From assembly GCA_041746615.1 (NCBI GenBank), contig JBGTGS010000129.1:1-6145 (forward strand): a stretch of DNA of 6,145 nt, in the 5' to 3' direction. Below, piece after piece: positions 1-6,145 of this stretch. Positions within the stretch are counted from its first letter, which is position 1, and each line of letters begins with the position of its first letter. Source of the DNA: CAMAXB01 sp041746615 (lineage in GTDB: Bacteria > Verrucomicrobiota > Verrucomicrobiia > Opitutales > Opitutaceae). Under the pieces are notes generated by a model. That model did no database searches and was not told the origin of the DNA. It saw only the letters and a program-made list of their open reading frames with translations. The position numbers were made by a program, and so were the translations under genes.

Positions 1-2228
1 ATGTGGGCCGCGTCGAACTCTGCCACCCGGGCGCGCGCCCGCGCGGCGTTGGCGGCGGCTACCACGGGAGCCTGCAACAGGTGGAGCATCGCGCGCGTCA
101 GGGCATCGATGTTCCCCGGAGGAATGAGCACGGCCTCGTCAGGGTGACGCAGCATGGAGGGGATGCCGTGGACATCCGTGCTGACGATGGGGACGGAGAA
201 CGCCATCGCCTCCAGGACCACGCGGGGGAAGGATTCCTCGTAGCTGGTGCAGACAAACAAATCGGCGGCGCCGAAGAGGTCGTACGCTTGGGAGGTCTCG
301 GGTGACAGTTGCAAATTGGCGCGGTTCAGGGTGGCGAGGGTTTTCCTGAGGCTGGCGTTGTACCGGGTCTCGCGTCCTCCGACCATGACAAAACGGCAGC
401 GACGGGCGAGCTCCGGATCGCAACGCCAGAGCCATTCCACCGCGCGGATGAAGTCGTGCTGACCTTTCCGTTCGCAGACGCTGCCGATGTTGGCGACGAG
501 GAGTTCGCTTGGAGCCAATCTTAATTGCTGGCGGAGCTCTTCGCGGGCGTGGGCCGAGCGATGAGTGTCGATCGCCGCGACATCGATCCAACCGGTGTTG
601 AGGTGGTGGTTGGATCCCGTGCTGAGGTGCTCGTAATAGGCGCGGGTGGCCGGGGTGTTGAAGCTGACAGCGTGCGCCTGACGGAAGGCCGAGGTGACAG
701 ATGGCAGCAGCGTGGGTGGGAGCCCGGGAAAGGCATGCGGGGGCGTGCTCTCGTGAATGTACAGGAGGGAAGGGAGGCGACCCCGGATTGCCAGCAGCAC
801 TCCCCAGAAGCTCGTCACGGTGTTGGCGACAACCAGGTCGATGGCCGCCCAGTCGATGGTGCCGGCGAGTTGAGCGAGGTGCCGGTTGAGTGCATCGGGC
901 GTGGTTGCACGAGTGATGTCGGGATCTATGAGACGTACAGTGGCTCCGGCCTCAGTGAAGACCGCCCGCAGCGGGCCGTCCCCGGGAGCCAGCACGGTAA
1001 CGGTCGCCCCGTGATTGCGGATGAGGTGGGCGGCGTACTCGACCATCAGCAGCGGGGCACCCTCGAAGTTCAGGTTGTGGGTGATTAGCAGCAACCGGAG
1101 GGACTGTCGTTCCGGCGATGTGACAACGGGCACCGGCTCTGGTTCTGATCGTTCGGTAGTGGTACGGTTTGGGTATTCTTTGATGGTGCTGGCGTGCTTG
1201 CGCGCCCCGTTGCGTGCAAGCACGCAACCTACATTTTCGGCAAACTGTTCCTCGATTGGAGCCAGCAGTTGTGAATGCCTCAGTCGATTCCAGAATTCCT
1301 TTCTTAACGTTGATCCCTGTTCGAACGGAATTCCGTTGTGCCTGAAATCGCGGCCGAGAGCGATCCAGCGGCGCGCATACTGCCAGGTCGATAAGCACGG
1401 TGGGATGGACTTGAGTTCTTCCGTGAGCGTTGGTCGACAGCGGGTGGCCAGGCACAAGTGAAGGCTGCCATCTGCCAACTCCGCGTAGATGCGCACGCTG
1501 GCCGCGCCGTCCAGACAGGAGGCCACGTCGACCACGCCTTCGAAGCGGCAGTTTTCCGCGTGGGTGTCACCCGGATGACGCGCGTTCACGCCCGGGTAGG
1601 CACCGCCGAGGTCCAGGGATTGCAGCACGACGAGGTCCGTGGACACAAATGCGCGGGTGATCGCCTGTTCCTCATGATAAAGCCAGCCGACCACTTCCAG
1701 CCGACCATACGGTGCCGGCGCGATGGCCTCCGGCCGCGCGAGATACCCGCGAAAGGGCAGATGGTCCGACCGCGTGACCCGGGGCCAGGGAACCTCGGCC
1801 GGGCGGCCGAGGAGCAGACCGAGCTCCATCGCCCGCCAGTATTCGACCGCCGTCAATGGATCCGCGGCGTTGGAAATCCGGGAGCTGGCGGCATCAGCCG
1901 TGATGACAAAGGAGTGAAACGACTCCCAGTGTCCGGTGAGGTCCTGCGCTTCGAGCGAAACTTCGGTCGCGCCGGCCGACACCTCGATGTCGATGGTGAA
2001 CTCCGCCAGCAGCCACGGGCGCTCCGCTTCAAAGTGCGCGGCGAGATCGGCGCGCGGAAAACCATGGACGCCGGGAAAGACGCGGGTCCCGATCCGGGCG
2101 CGCACGTCGATGAAATGAACGCCCCGCTTTCCCACCAGCCACCCGCGCAGGCGGTTGCATCCAGCCGGCATCCGGCCGTCGGGGGCCGGAGTTTCCAGGT
2201 TGAAGAAGCAGCGGGACGTCTCGTGCAT
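1..2228 (-). CDS. Family 4 glycosyltransferase with two N-terminal all-beta modules, 3' end cut by the window
   Basis: The frame runs from ATG at 2228 for 742 codons without a stop to the window edge. The start lies 9 nt after the previous stop, and the first in-frame module follows it directly, as in gene 2. The GT4 domain begins near residue 377: THNLNFEGAP at 383-392, YIHES at 490-494, NIGSVCERKGQ at 580-590 with Arg587-Lys588, and EX7E at Glu665/Glu673. Two N-terminal modules match those of gene 2: residues 26-112 (RGW at 28-30, GFPRAD at 56-61) and 175-263 (VGW at 180-182, a degenerate RHPGD in place of RPD, RFEG at 228-231). A helical segment (280-320) and a polar linker (341-376) follow. 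The last visible residues, EFDAAH, align with RFDAAI of gene 2, where 19 residues remain, so little is missing. Oddities: the common GIPE is GIPS here (Ser691), and codons 293-363 are clearly less GC-rich. A role in the same glycan pathway is inferred from operon position. Confidence 0.93.
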   Translation of the reverse strand, partial: MHETSRCFFNLETPAPDGRMPAGCNRLRGWLVGKRGVHFIDVRARIGTRVFPGVHGFPRADLAAHFEAERPWLLAEFTIDIEVSAGATEVSLEAQDLTGHWESFHSFVITADAASSRISNAADPLTAVEYWRAMELGLLLGRPAEVPWPRVTRSDHLPFRGYLARPEAIAPAPYGRLEVVGWLYHEEQAITRAFVSTDLVVLQSLDLGGAYPGVNARHPGDTHAENCRFEGVVDVASCLDGAASVRIYAELADGSLHLCLATRCRPTLTEELKSIPPCLSTWQYARRWIALGRDFRHNGIPFEQGSTLRKEFWNRLRHSQLLAPIEEQFAENVGCVLARNGARKHASTIKEYPNRTTTERSEPEPVPVVTSPERQSLRLLLITHNLNFEGAPLLMVEYAAHLIRNHGATVTVLAPGDGPLRAVFTEAGATVRLIDPDITRATTPDALNRHLAQLAGTIDWAAIDLVVANTVTSFWGVLLAIRGRLPSLLYIHESTPPHAFPGLPPTLLPSVTSAFRQAHAVSFNTPATRAYYEHLSTGSNHHLNTGWIDVAAIDTHRSAHAREELRQQLRLAPSELLVANIGSVCERKGQHDFIRAVEWLWRCDPELARRCRFVMVGGRETRYNASLRKTLATLNRANLQLSPETSQAYDLFGAADLFVCTSYEESFPRVVLEAMAFSVPIVSTDVHGIPSMLRHPDEAVLIPPGNIDALTRAMLHLLQAPVVAAANAARARARVAEFDAAH
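219..254 (-). repeat. 36-bp direct repeat, copy in gene 3 (codes for the EX7E block)
   Basis: This copy differs from 4735-4770 in gene 1 at only two positions and lies in the same orientation about 4.5 kb away. It encodes the same GT4 active-site block around Glu665. An exchange between the two copies would delete gene 2 and fuse the N-terminal part of gene 1 to the end of gene 3. Confidence 0.75.
1192..1225. repeat. Strong inverted repeat (14-bp arms, 6-nt loop) inside gene 3
   Basis: The arms are GCGTGCTTGCGCGC at 1192-1205 and GCGTGCAAGCACGC at 1212-1225, complementary in 13 of 14 positions with loop CCCCGT. A second, perfect palindrome is nested in the right half: TTGCGTGC at 1210-1217 and GCACGCAA at 1220-1227, separated by AA. 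On the coding strand the repeat encodes residues 335-346 of gene 3, just before the polar linker to the GT4 domain. No T-run follows the stem on the coding strand, so it is not a normal terminator. It could be a chance palindrome in high-GC DNA, a REP-like element or an mRNA hairpin. Confidence 0.7.
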
Positions 2229-2240
2229 CAGAGTGAATCA
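2226..2240 (-). promoter_or_regulatory. Stop-start junction between genes 2 and 3, in the same frame
   Basis: The TGA at 2240-2238 is followed by TTC ACT CTG and then ATG at 2228. Both genes are in the same reading frame, so the CTG at 2231 would be an in-frame near-start, but ATG is preferred. No ribosome binding site is visible close upstream; the nearest GGA is about 25 bases before the ATG, inside gene 2. Coupled re-initiation is likely. Because the proteins are full-length paralogues joined end to end, this looks like a real gene boundary, not a broken gene. Confidence 0.5.
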
Positions 2241-4457
2241 GGTCATGGACATTCCGGCCACCGCCGCCAGCAGACGGGTGTGGCGCGGCAGCAGGATTGC
2301 GGCGTCGAAGCGCTCGCACACGGCGCGTTGTCCGCGTTCGGCGCGCGTGGTGTCGCCGGCAAGGTGAGCGGTGAGCGCTGACAGCATGGCCGCGGCCATG
2401 CGGTCCGGATCGCCGGGCGGCATGAGCCAGGCGTCTTCCGGGCCGAGCATCTCGGGAATGCCGTTTACGTCGGTGGACACAATGGAGCGGCCGAACACCG
2501 CCGCCTCCATGACCACACGGGGGAAGGCCTCCTCGTAACTTGAGCAGACAAAAATATCCGCGGCCTGAAAATAGGCGTAGGGATCCGGCACTTGTTCGAT
2601 GATGTGCACCTGCGGCAGCGGCCGGTGCGCGATCCGGTGCCGGAGGATGTCGAGGTAGGGATCCGGTCCTGGCTTCGCGCCCACCATCAGGAAAACCAAC
2701 GGTGGCTTCGCGGTGGCGGGACGGATTTCAAGCAGTCGTTCGACCGCCTCCAGGAAAACCTGCTGGCCCTTGCGGACGGAGATCGAGCCGATGTTGGCAA
2801 AGACAATCGCGTCTGTCGGCAACCCAAGCTTTTGGCGCAGGTCCGCGCGCGGGTGGGCGGCGGTGTAGGCCTGGATTCCGGCGACATCGATCCAGCCGGG
2901 CATCACGCGGAAATGATCACGACGGGCGATCCGCCCATGGACCTTCTGCGAGGCGGTGGCGGAGAAGACCACGCGGGTTGCTTGGGCAAACGCGGTCTCC
3001 GCCTCGGCGATGAGCGGCGGTGCGAGGTGCGGCGCGAAAAAGCGCCGCACACTGACGCTCTCATGTGTGTAGAGGATCGAGGGCTTGTGCAGGCGGTGCG
3101 CGATGAGCACGGCCCAGAACACCACCATGGTGTTGGCGGCGACCAGATCGACGGAATCGAGATCGAGTTGGGCCGCGAGTTGGGCGAGGGCCGCGTGGAA
3201 GTCTTCGGTTGTCTTTGTGACCAGCGCCGGGCGGACATCAACCAGCTCCACGTTGAGGCCGGCTTCGGCGTAACGTGCACGCAGGGGGCCATCCTCGGGC
3301 GCAACCACCCGCACACGCCAGCCGGGCTGGGTGGCTAGGTGACGCGCAAACTCAAATGCGATGAGCGGGGCACCCTCGAGGTTGAGGTTGTGCGTCACCA
3401 GCAGGATCGACAGCGGACGCGACTCTTGCGGCGGTGGATCGTCGGCTGGAGAGCTGGGCGGGAGCATCACGGGCGCCGCGGTTCGGAATTCGCACCAGGC
3501 GGTGCGCAACCATGGGAAGAGTGGCGCGGGAAGTCCGCCCGCCTGACGGAGCGCCCACACGGCGCGGACGAAGGTGAGTGCGGAAAACGGCGGCAGTTCG
3601 GGATCCGCGCCGCTGACGATCAGCGGGCGGATGCGCTTGGCGAACACCAGTTCACGGCGTCCGTCGTCGAGATCGGCAAAGATGCGGAGGGCCAGGGGCA
3701 ATGGCCGGCCGGGCGGGAGTTCGAGGTGGCCCGCGAAGCGTGAGGTGGCACCCTCCACGAGGTCTACGAACAATTTGGCGGCGTCTGGTCGCGAAAGTCC
3801 GTGCACCAGCGGCAGGGGTCTGCCGGTGTCGAGGAATGCGGTCAGCGCGGTGATGGGTTGCGTGCGATGTGCGATCCAGCCGGTGACGAGGAGGCGGTTG
3901 TACTGCACCGGGGCGTCGAAACTCATTTCCTCCAATGCGCCGTGGAAGGGTGGACTCGGCAGCACGTCGAGCGGCACGGCGTCCGCCGCCGTGAGGACCT
4001 CGCGGGCAAGGTCCTTCCACGATGAGCGCGGCCGGGAGGCGACGGTCTGGAGGATGCGCAGGAACGTCCCGGTGTCCGTTGAAGCCGTCGTTGCCGCAGC
4101 GGGCGCGGGCGACGTTGCCCCTGCCGGGGAGATCACGGCCTGGCGGAGAATGGGGGTCCAGCGTCCGTGCTGGTCACACACCTCGATCGTCAGCTCGCGC
4201 GCGCCGGCCACGGGGTTGAGCAAAAAGCAGAACCCCGCGTGGGGCGGCCCGGCCTGGCCGCGGGCTTCGATTTCCTTGTCGGCGCGTGGCATCCCGCAGA
4301 GTCCAAGGAAGACGCGCGCCCCGAGCGTCGCGCGCAAATCGATGGGCACGAGGCCGGAGACCGAGGTGATCCAGCCGGCGATCCAGAAGGGCTCGGCCGG
4401 ACATTCCCAACCGGGGGGATGAACCTCGATGGCGGATTTCCAGTCGGGCGGGGGCAT
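2238..4457 (-). CDS. Family 4 glycosyltransferase with two N-terminal all-beta modules (739 aa)
   Basis: This is a complete gene, ATG at 4457 to TGA at 2240-2238, starting 7 nt after the upstream stop. The GT4 domain fills residues 348-739: THNLNLEGAP at 355-364, YTHES at 463-467, NIGS at 555-558 with Arg562-Lys563, EX7E at Glu643/Glu651, and NGIPEML at 665-671. It should transfer a sugar from an activated donor with retention of configuration, as GT4 enzymes do. The N-terminal half is unusual. Residues 24-110 and 186-276 look like two copies of one beta-sandwich-type module. Each has a GWI motif near its start, a GMPRAD or GLSRPD motif in the middle, then a Gly-Phe or Phe-x-Gly turn and a D-x-x-G-R hairpin near the end. 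An Ala/Ser/Thr/Pro linker (111-128) follows module one; a helical, Trp- and Arg-rich segment (290-325) and a Pro-rich linker (331-347) precede the GT4 domain. The modules may bind acceptor glycan or partners; that is inference. Usual GT4 enzymes are about 350-420 residues, so about half of this protein is extra. Confidence 0.95.
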   Translation of the reverse strand: MPPPDWKSAIEVHPPGWECPAEPFWIAGWITSVSGLVPIDLRATLGARVFLGLCGMPRADKEIEARGQAGPPHAGFCFLLNPVAGARELTIEVCDQHGRWTPILRQAVISPAGATSPAPAAATTASTDTGTFLRILQTVASRPRSSWKDLAREVLTAADAVPLDVLPSPPFHGALEEMSFDAPVQYNRLLVTGWIAHRTQPITALTAFLDTGRPLPLVHGLSRPDAAKLFVDLVEGATSRFAGHLELPPGRPLPLALRIFADLDDGRRELVFAKRIRPLIVSGADPELPPFSALTFVRAVWALRQAGGLPAPLFPWLRTAWCEFRTAAPVMLPPSSPADDPPPQESRPLSILLVTHNLNLEGAPLIAFEFARHLATQPGWRVRVVAPEDGPLRARYAEAGLNVELVDVRPALVTKTTEDFHAALAQLAAQLDLDSVDLVAANTMVVFWAVLIAHRLHKPSILYTHESVSVRRFFAPHLAPPLIAEAETAFAQATRVVFSATASQKVHGRIARRDHFRVMPGWIDVAGIQAYTAAHPRADLRQKLGLPTDAIVFANIGSISVRKGQQVFLEAVERLLEIRPATAKPPLVFLMVGAKPGPDPYLDILRHRIAHRPLPQVHIIEQVPDPYAYFQAADIFVCSSYEEAFPRVVMEAAVFGRSIVSTDVNGIPEMLGPEDAWLMPPGDPDRMAAAMLSALTAHLAGDTTRAERGQRAVCERFDAAILLPRHTRLLAAVAGMSMT

Positions 4458-4467
4458 GGGCCGGTCA
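4455..4467 (-). promoter_or_regulatory. Stop-start junction between genes 1 and 2, likely translational coupling
   Basis: The TGA of the upstream gene (4467-4465) is followed by seven bases and then the ATG of the next gene (4457-4455). The 20 bases before the ATG contain no GGAG or AGGA-like ribosome binding site. Re-initiation by ribosomes ending the upstream gene is the simplest reading. The downstream start is supported by the protein N-terminus, which reaches the first conserved module within about 24 residues. Confidence 0.5.
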
Positions 4468-6145
4468 GCTGAGAAAGGCCTCGCGGGTCACCTCGAGGTG
4501 GCGGGGCAGGGCGCGGTCCTTGTGGAATTCGCGCGCGGCGTGGGCGTAGGCCAGCGAGGTCATGCGGGTATTGCCTGCGAAGAGGTCGTCAAGGGCTTTG
4601 CGCAGGGCGTCCACCAGCTTGAAGGGATCGCCGGCGGGGATGAGGTGTGCCTCGTCGTTGGCGACGAGCATTTCGGGGATGCCGTTGACGTTGGTGCTGA
4701 CGATGGGGAGGCGAAAAACCATGGCCTCCAGCAGCACGCGGGGGAAGGACTCCTCGAAGCTGGTGCAGACCAGAATGTCGGCGAGCCGGTAGAAGTCGTA
4801 GATGTCGGGCGTCTCGTTCACCATGCGGATACTGTTGGTCAGGCCGAGCAGTTCGATGTCCTGCTCCAGCGACTCCATGTAAAGGCCGGGGCGGCCGCCG
4901 ACGATGACGAATTCGATCGGCTTTTGGCCGGCGTAGCGCGTGGCGAGCTCCTTGCGGAACTGATCGATGGCGCGGACGTAGATGTGCTGGCCCTTGCGCT
5001 CGCAGACCGAGCCGATGTTCACGATGAGCACGGCGTCGGGATCGAGTCCGTGCTTGCGGCGCAGCGGGGTCCGGTCGCTCTGCGCGGCGAAACGCTCGAT
5101 GCGCTCGATGTCCACCCAGCTGGCGAGGGTGCGGAAGTTGTCGTTGACGTTGAGCTCCTCGAAGATGTTGCGCGTGGCCTTCGCGGTGAAGACGACCCGG
5201 GCGGTGTCCTGGAAGGCACCCTCATAGAGCGGGGTCATCGCGGGTGGCAGCAACAGGGTCTGCAGGAGCTTTTTCACCGGGTTGCTCTCATGGATGTAGA
5301 GCATCGAAGGCTTGCCGAGGCGCTTCGCGAGGTGGACGGTCCAGAAACTGAGAGTGGTGTTGCCGACAAAGAGATCGACGTCGTCCCAGGAGCGGCTCGA
5401 TGCGAGTTCGCCGATGGCAGTGTTGAAAGCCGCGGGGCTTTCGATTTTCAGCAGATGGGCGGCGTCGATGATCCCGACTTTGAGAGCGGCCTCCTCGAAG
5501 CGGGCGCGGAGCGGTCCCTCCTGCGGCGAGACCACGGTGACCTGCACGCCCGGTTGCTCGGAGAGGTAGCGGGCGTATTCGAAGATGAAGATCGGGGCGC
5601 CCTCGAAGTTGAGATTGTGGGTGACCACCAGCACGCGGAACGGTCGCGTTATCCGAGCCTGGCGGTGCACGTACGGGTTGAGGCGGAGTTCGTGGGGTGG
5701 GAAGTCCATGACCTCGCTGTGGTACCGGTCGCGATGCGCGCCGTAGGTTTCGACAAAGGCGATATGTTCCTTCTCCGTGTAGGTGCGTCCACGCGTGGCG
5801 CTGCCCACATGCTGGAGGACGGCCTGGGGCGAGACGACGGTGCGGGCACCGGCGGCCGCCGCGCGGAGGCAGTAGTCGACGTCGTTATACGCGACCTTGA
5901 AGCGGCCCTCGTCGAAACCGCCCAGCTGGCGGTAGAGAGCGGTGCGGGTGAGCAGGCAGGCGCCGGTCACGGCAATGACGTTGCGCGCGGCGTGCGGTAG
6001 AAACAGATAGCCGAGTTCCTCGGGCTGGGCGCGCTCGAAGAGCACGTGCGGGAGGCTGTCCTGCCGGCTCAGGCTGATGCCGGCGTGGTTGATGGTGCCG
6101 TCCGGATACAGCAGGCGGGCTCCGACCACGCCGACGCCGTTGACG
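4465..6145 (-). CDS. GT2-GT4 fusion glycosyltransferase, 5' end cut by the window
   Basis: This is a two-domain sugar transferase, probably for surface polysaccharide assembly in the cytoplasm. The frame is open from the window edge to a TGA at 4467-4465, so the true start lies outside; a GTG at 6129 is only an internal Val. Residues below are counted from that codon. Residues 1-130 are the C-terminal part of a family 2 (GT-A) transferase: GARLLYPDGT at 3-12, TGACLL at 55-60, GGFDE at 70-74, NDVDYCLR at 82-89, then a P-x-A-x-x-x-H motif at 101-107. Residues 164-554 are a full GT4 (GT-B) domain: THNLNFEGAP at 170-179, YIHES at 278-282, NIGSVCERKGQ at 371-381 with the expected phosphate-binding Arg378-Lys379, and EX7E at Glu460/Glu468. 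The linker between them is only about 30 residues. No signal peptide or membrane segment is visible. The GT2 catalytic DXD region lies outside the window. Family calls are firm; the sugars are unknown. Confidence 0.95.
   Translation of the reverse strand, partial: VNGVGVVGARLLYPDGTINHAGISLSRQDSLPHVLFERAQPEELGYLFLPHAARNVIAVTGACLLTRTALYRQLGGFDEGRFKVAYNDVDYCLRAAAAGARTVVSPQAVLQHVGSATRGRTYTEKEHIAFVETYGAHRDRYHSEVMDFPPHELRLNPYVHRQARITRPFRVLVVTHNLNFEGAPIFIFEYARYLSEQPGVQVTVVSPQEGPLRARFEEAALKVGIIDAAHLLKIESPAAFNTAIGELASSRSWDDVDLFVGNTTLSFWTVHLAKRLGKPSMLYIHESNPVKKLLQTLLLPPAMTPLYEGAFQDTARVVFTAKATRNIFEELNVNDNFRTLASWVDIERIERFAAQSDRTPLRRKHGLDPDAVLIVNIGSVCERKGQHIYVRAIDQFRKELATRYAGQKPIEFVIVGGRPGLYMESLEQDIELLGLTNSIRMVNETPDIYDFYRLADILVCTSFEESFPRVLLEAMVFRLPIVSTNVNGIPEMLVANDEAHLIPAGDPFKLVDALRKALDDLFAGNTRMTSLAYAHAAREFHKDRALPRHLEVTREAFLS
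4735..4770 (-). repeat. 36-bp direct repeat, copy in gene 1 (codes for the EX7E block)
   Basis: This stretch matches 219-254 in gene 3 at 34 of 36 positions and 2514-2549 in gene 2 at 30 of 36. It encodes the C-T-S-aromatic-EE-S-FPRV part of the GT4 active site. The similarity reflects paralogy under protein constraint, but the match to gene 3 is long enough to allow recombination between genes. Confidence 0.75.

Noticed and set aside
139..591. Minus-strand frame of 150 codons in the GT4 region of gene 3
   Set aside because: It is in a different frame from the GT4 motifs, which are continuous through this stretch. The translation is Arg/Pro-rich with no domain, typical of an out-of-frame shadow.
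1192..1225. Rho-independent terminator
   Set aside because: The stem is strong, but no T-run follows it on the coding strand, and it lies inside an open gene about 360 codons before its 3' end. On the plus strand a short ATTTTC follows, but no plus-strand gene ends there.
2226..2240. Nonsense mutation splitting one ancestral gene into two
   Set aside because: Each side is a full-length paralogue: gene 2 ends with a complete GT4 C-terminus, and gene 3 begins with its own ATG and first beta module in the same position as gene 2. The layout fits tandem duplication.
1458..2381. Plus-strand open frame of 307 codons opposite gene 3
   Set aside because: It overlaps the continuous minus-strand frame of gene 3, whose modules align with gene 2. 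The plus-strand translation shows no domain and has a shadow-like composition.
4458..4464. Separate promoter between genes 1 and 2
   Set aside because: Only seven bases lie between stop and start, and no -35/-10 pair is apparent in the coding sequence just upstream.
4429..6000. Long plus-strand open frame of 523 codons opposite gene 1
   Set aside because: It is antisense to a GT2-GT4 gene with clear motifs on the minus strand. Its translation is rich in Asp, Glu, Val, Gly and Ala with no recognisable domain. The same antisense pattern recurs opposite genes 2 and 3 wherever the THNLN motif lies, so it is a by-product of high GC and codon phase.

Overview
The window is GC-rich (well above 60% by eye, apart from one patch near 1141-1350). 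It is almost entirely coding, and all coding is on the minus strand. It holds three consecutive glycosyltransferase genes that lie head to tail and look like one operon read from high to low coordinates. No intergenic gap exceeds 9 nt. I see no tRNA, rRNA, CRISPR array, insertion sequence, promoter or terminator. Both outer genes are cut by the window edges.

Layout in transcription order: (1) 6145-4465 is the 3' part of a GT2-GT4 fusion, the end of a GT-A fold family 2 transferase followed by a complete GT-B family 4 transferase. (2) 4457-2238 is a complete 739-residue protein with two related all-beta modules, a helical segment, a Pro-rich linker and a GT4 domain. (3) 2228-1 has the same architecture as gene 2. 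Its 742 codons are open to the window edge, and it probably lacks only about the last 20 residues. Gaps between genes are 7 and 9 nt with no obvious Shine-Dalgarno sequence, which suggests translational coupling.

The three GT4 domains are paralogues. They share a THNLN-(F/L)-EGAP entry motif, a (Y)-x-HES motif, an NIGS...RKGQ phosphate-binding motif and an EX7E motif in a (C-x-S-aromatic-EE-x-FPRV) block. The likely role is cytoplasmic or membrane-associated assembly of a surface polysaccharide (O-antigen, exopolysaccharide or a glycan on a glycoprotein). Each transferase domain would add one sugar, making four transferase domains in the window. Donor and acceptor sugars cannot be read from the sequence.

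The organism is a GC-rich bacterium. Large multidomain GT2/GT4 proteins with all-beta accessory modules and weak Shine-Dalgarno use would fit Verrucomicrobiota (for example Opitutales) or a similar soil or water lineage, but this is a guess with low confidence. I did not find a clearly new system. The most interesting points are the duplicated accessory modules in genes 2 and 3, the GT2-GT4 fusion, and a strong nested palindrome in a lower-GC linker of gene 3.
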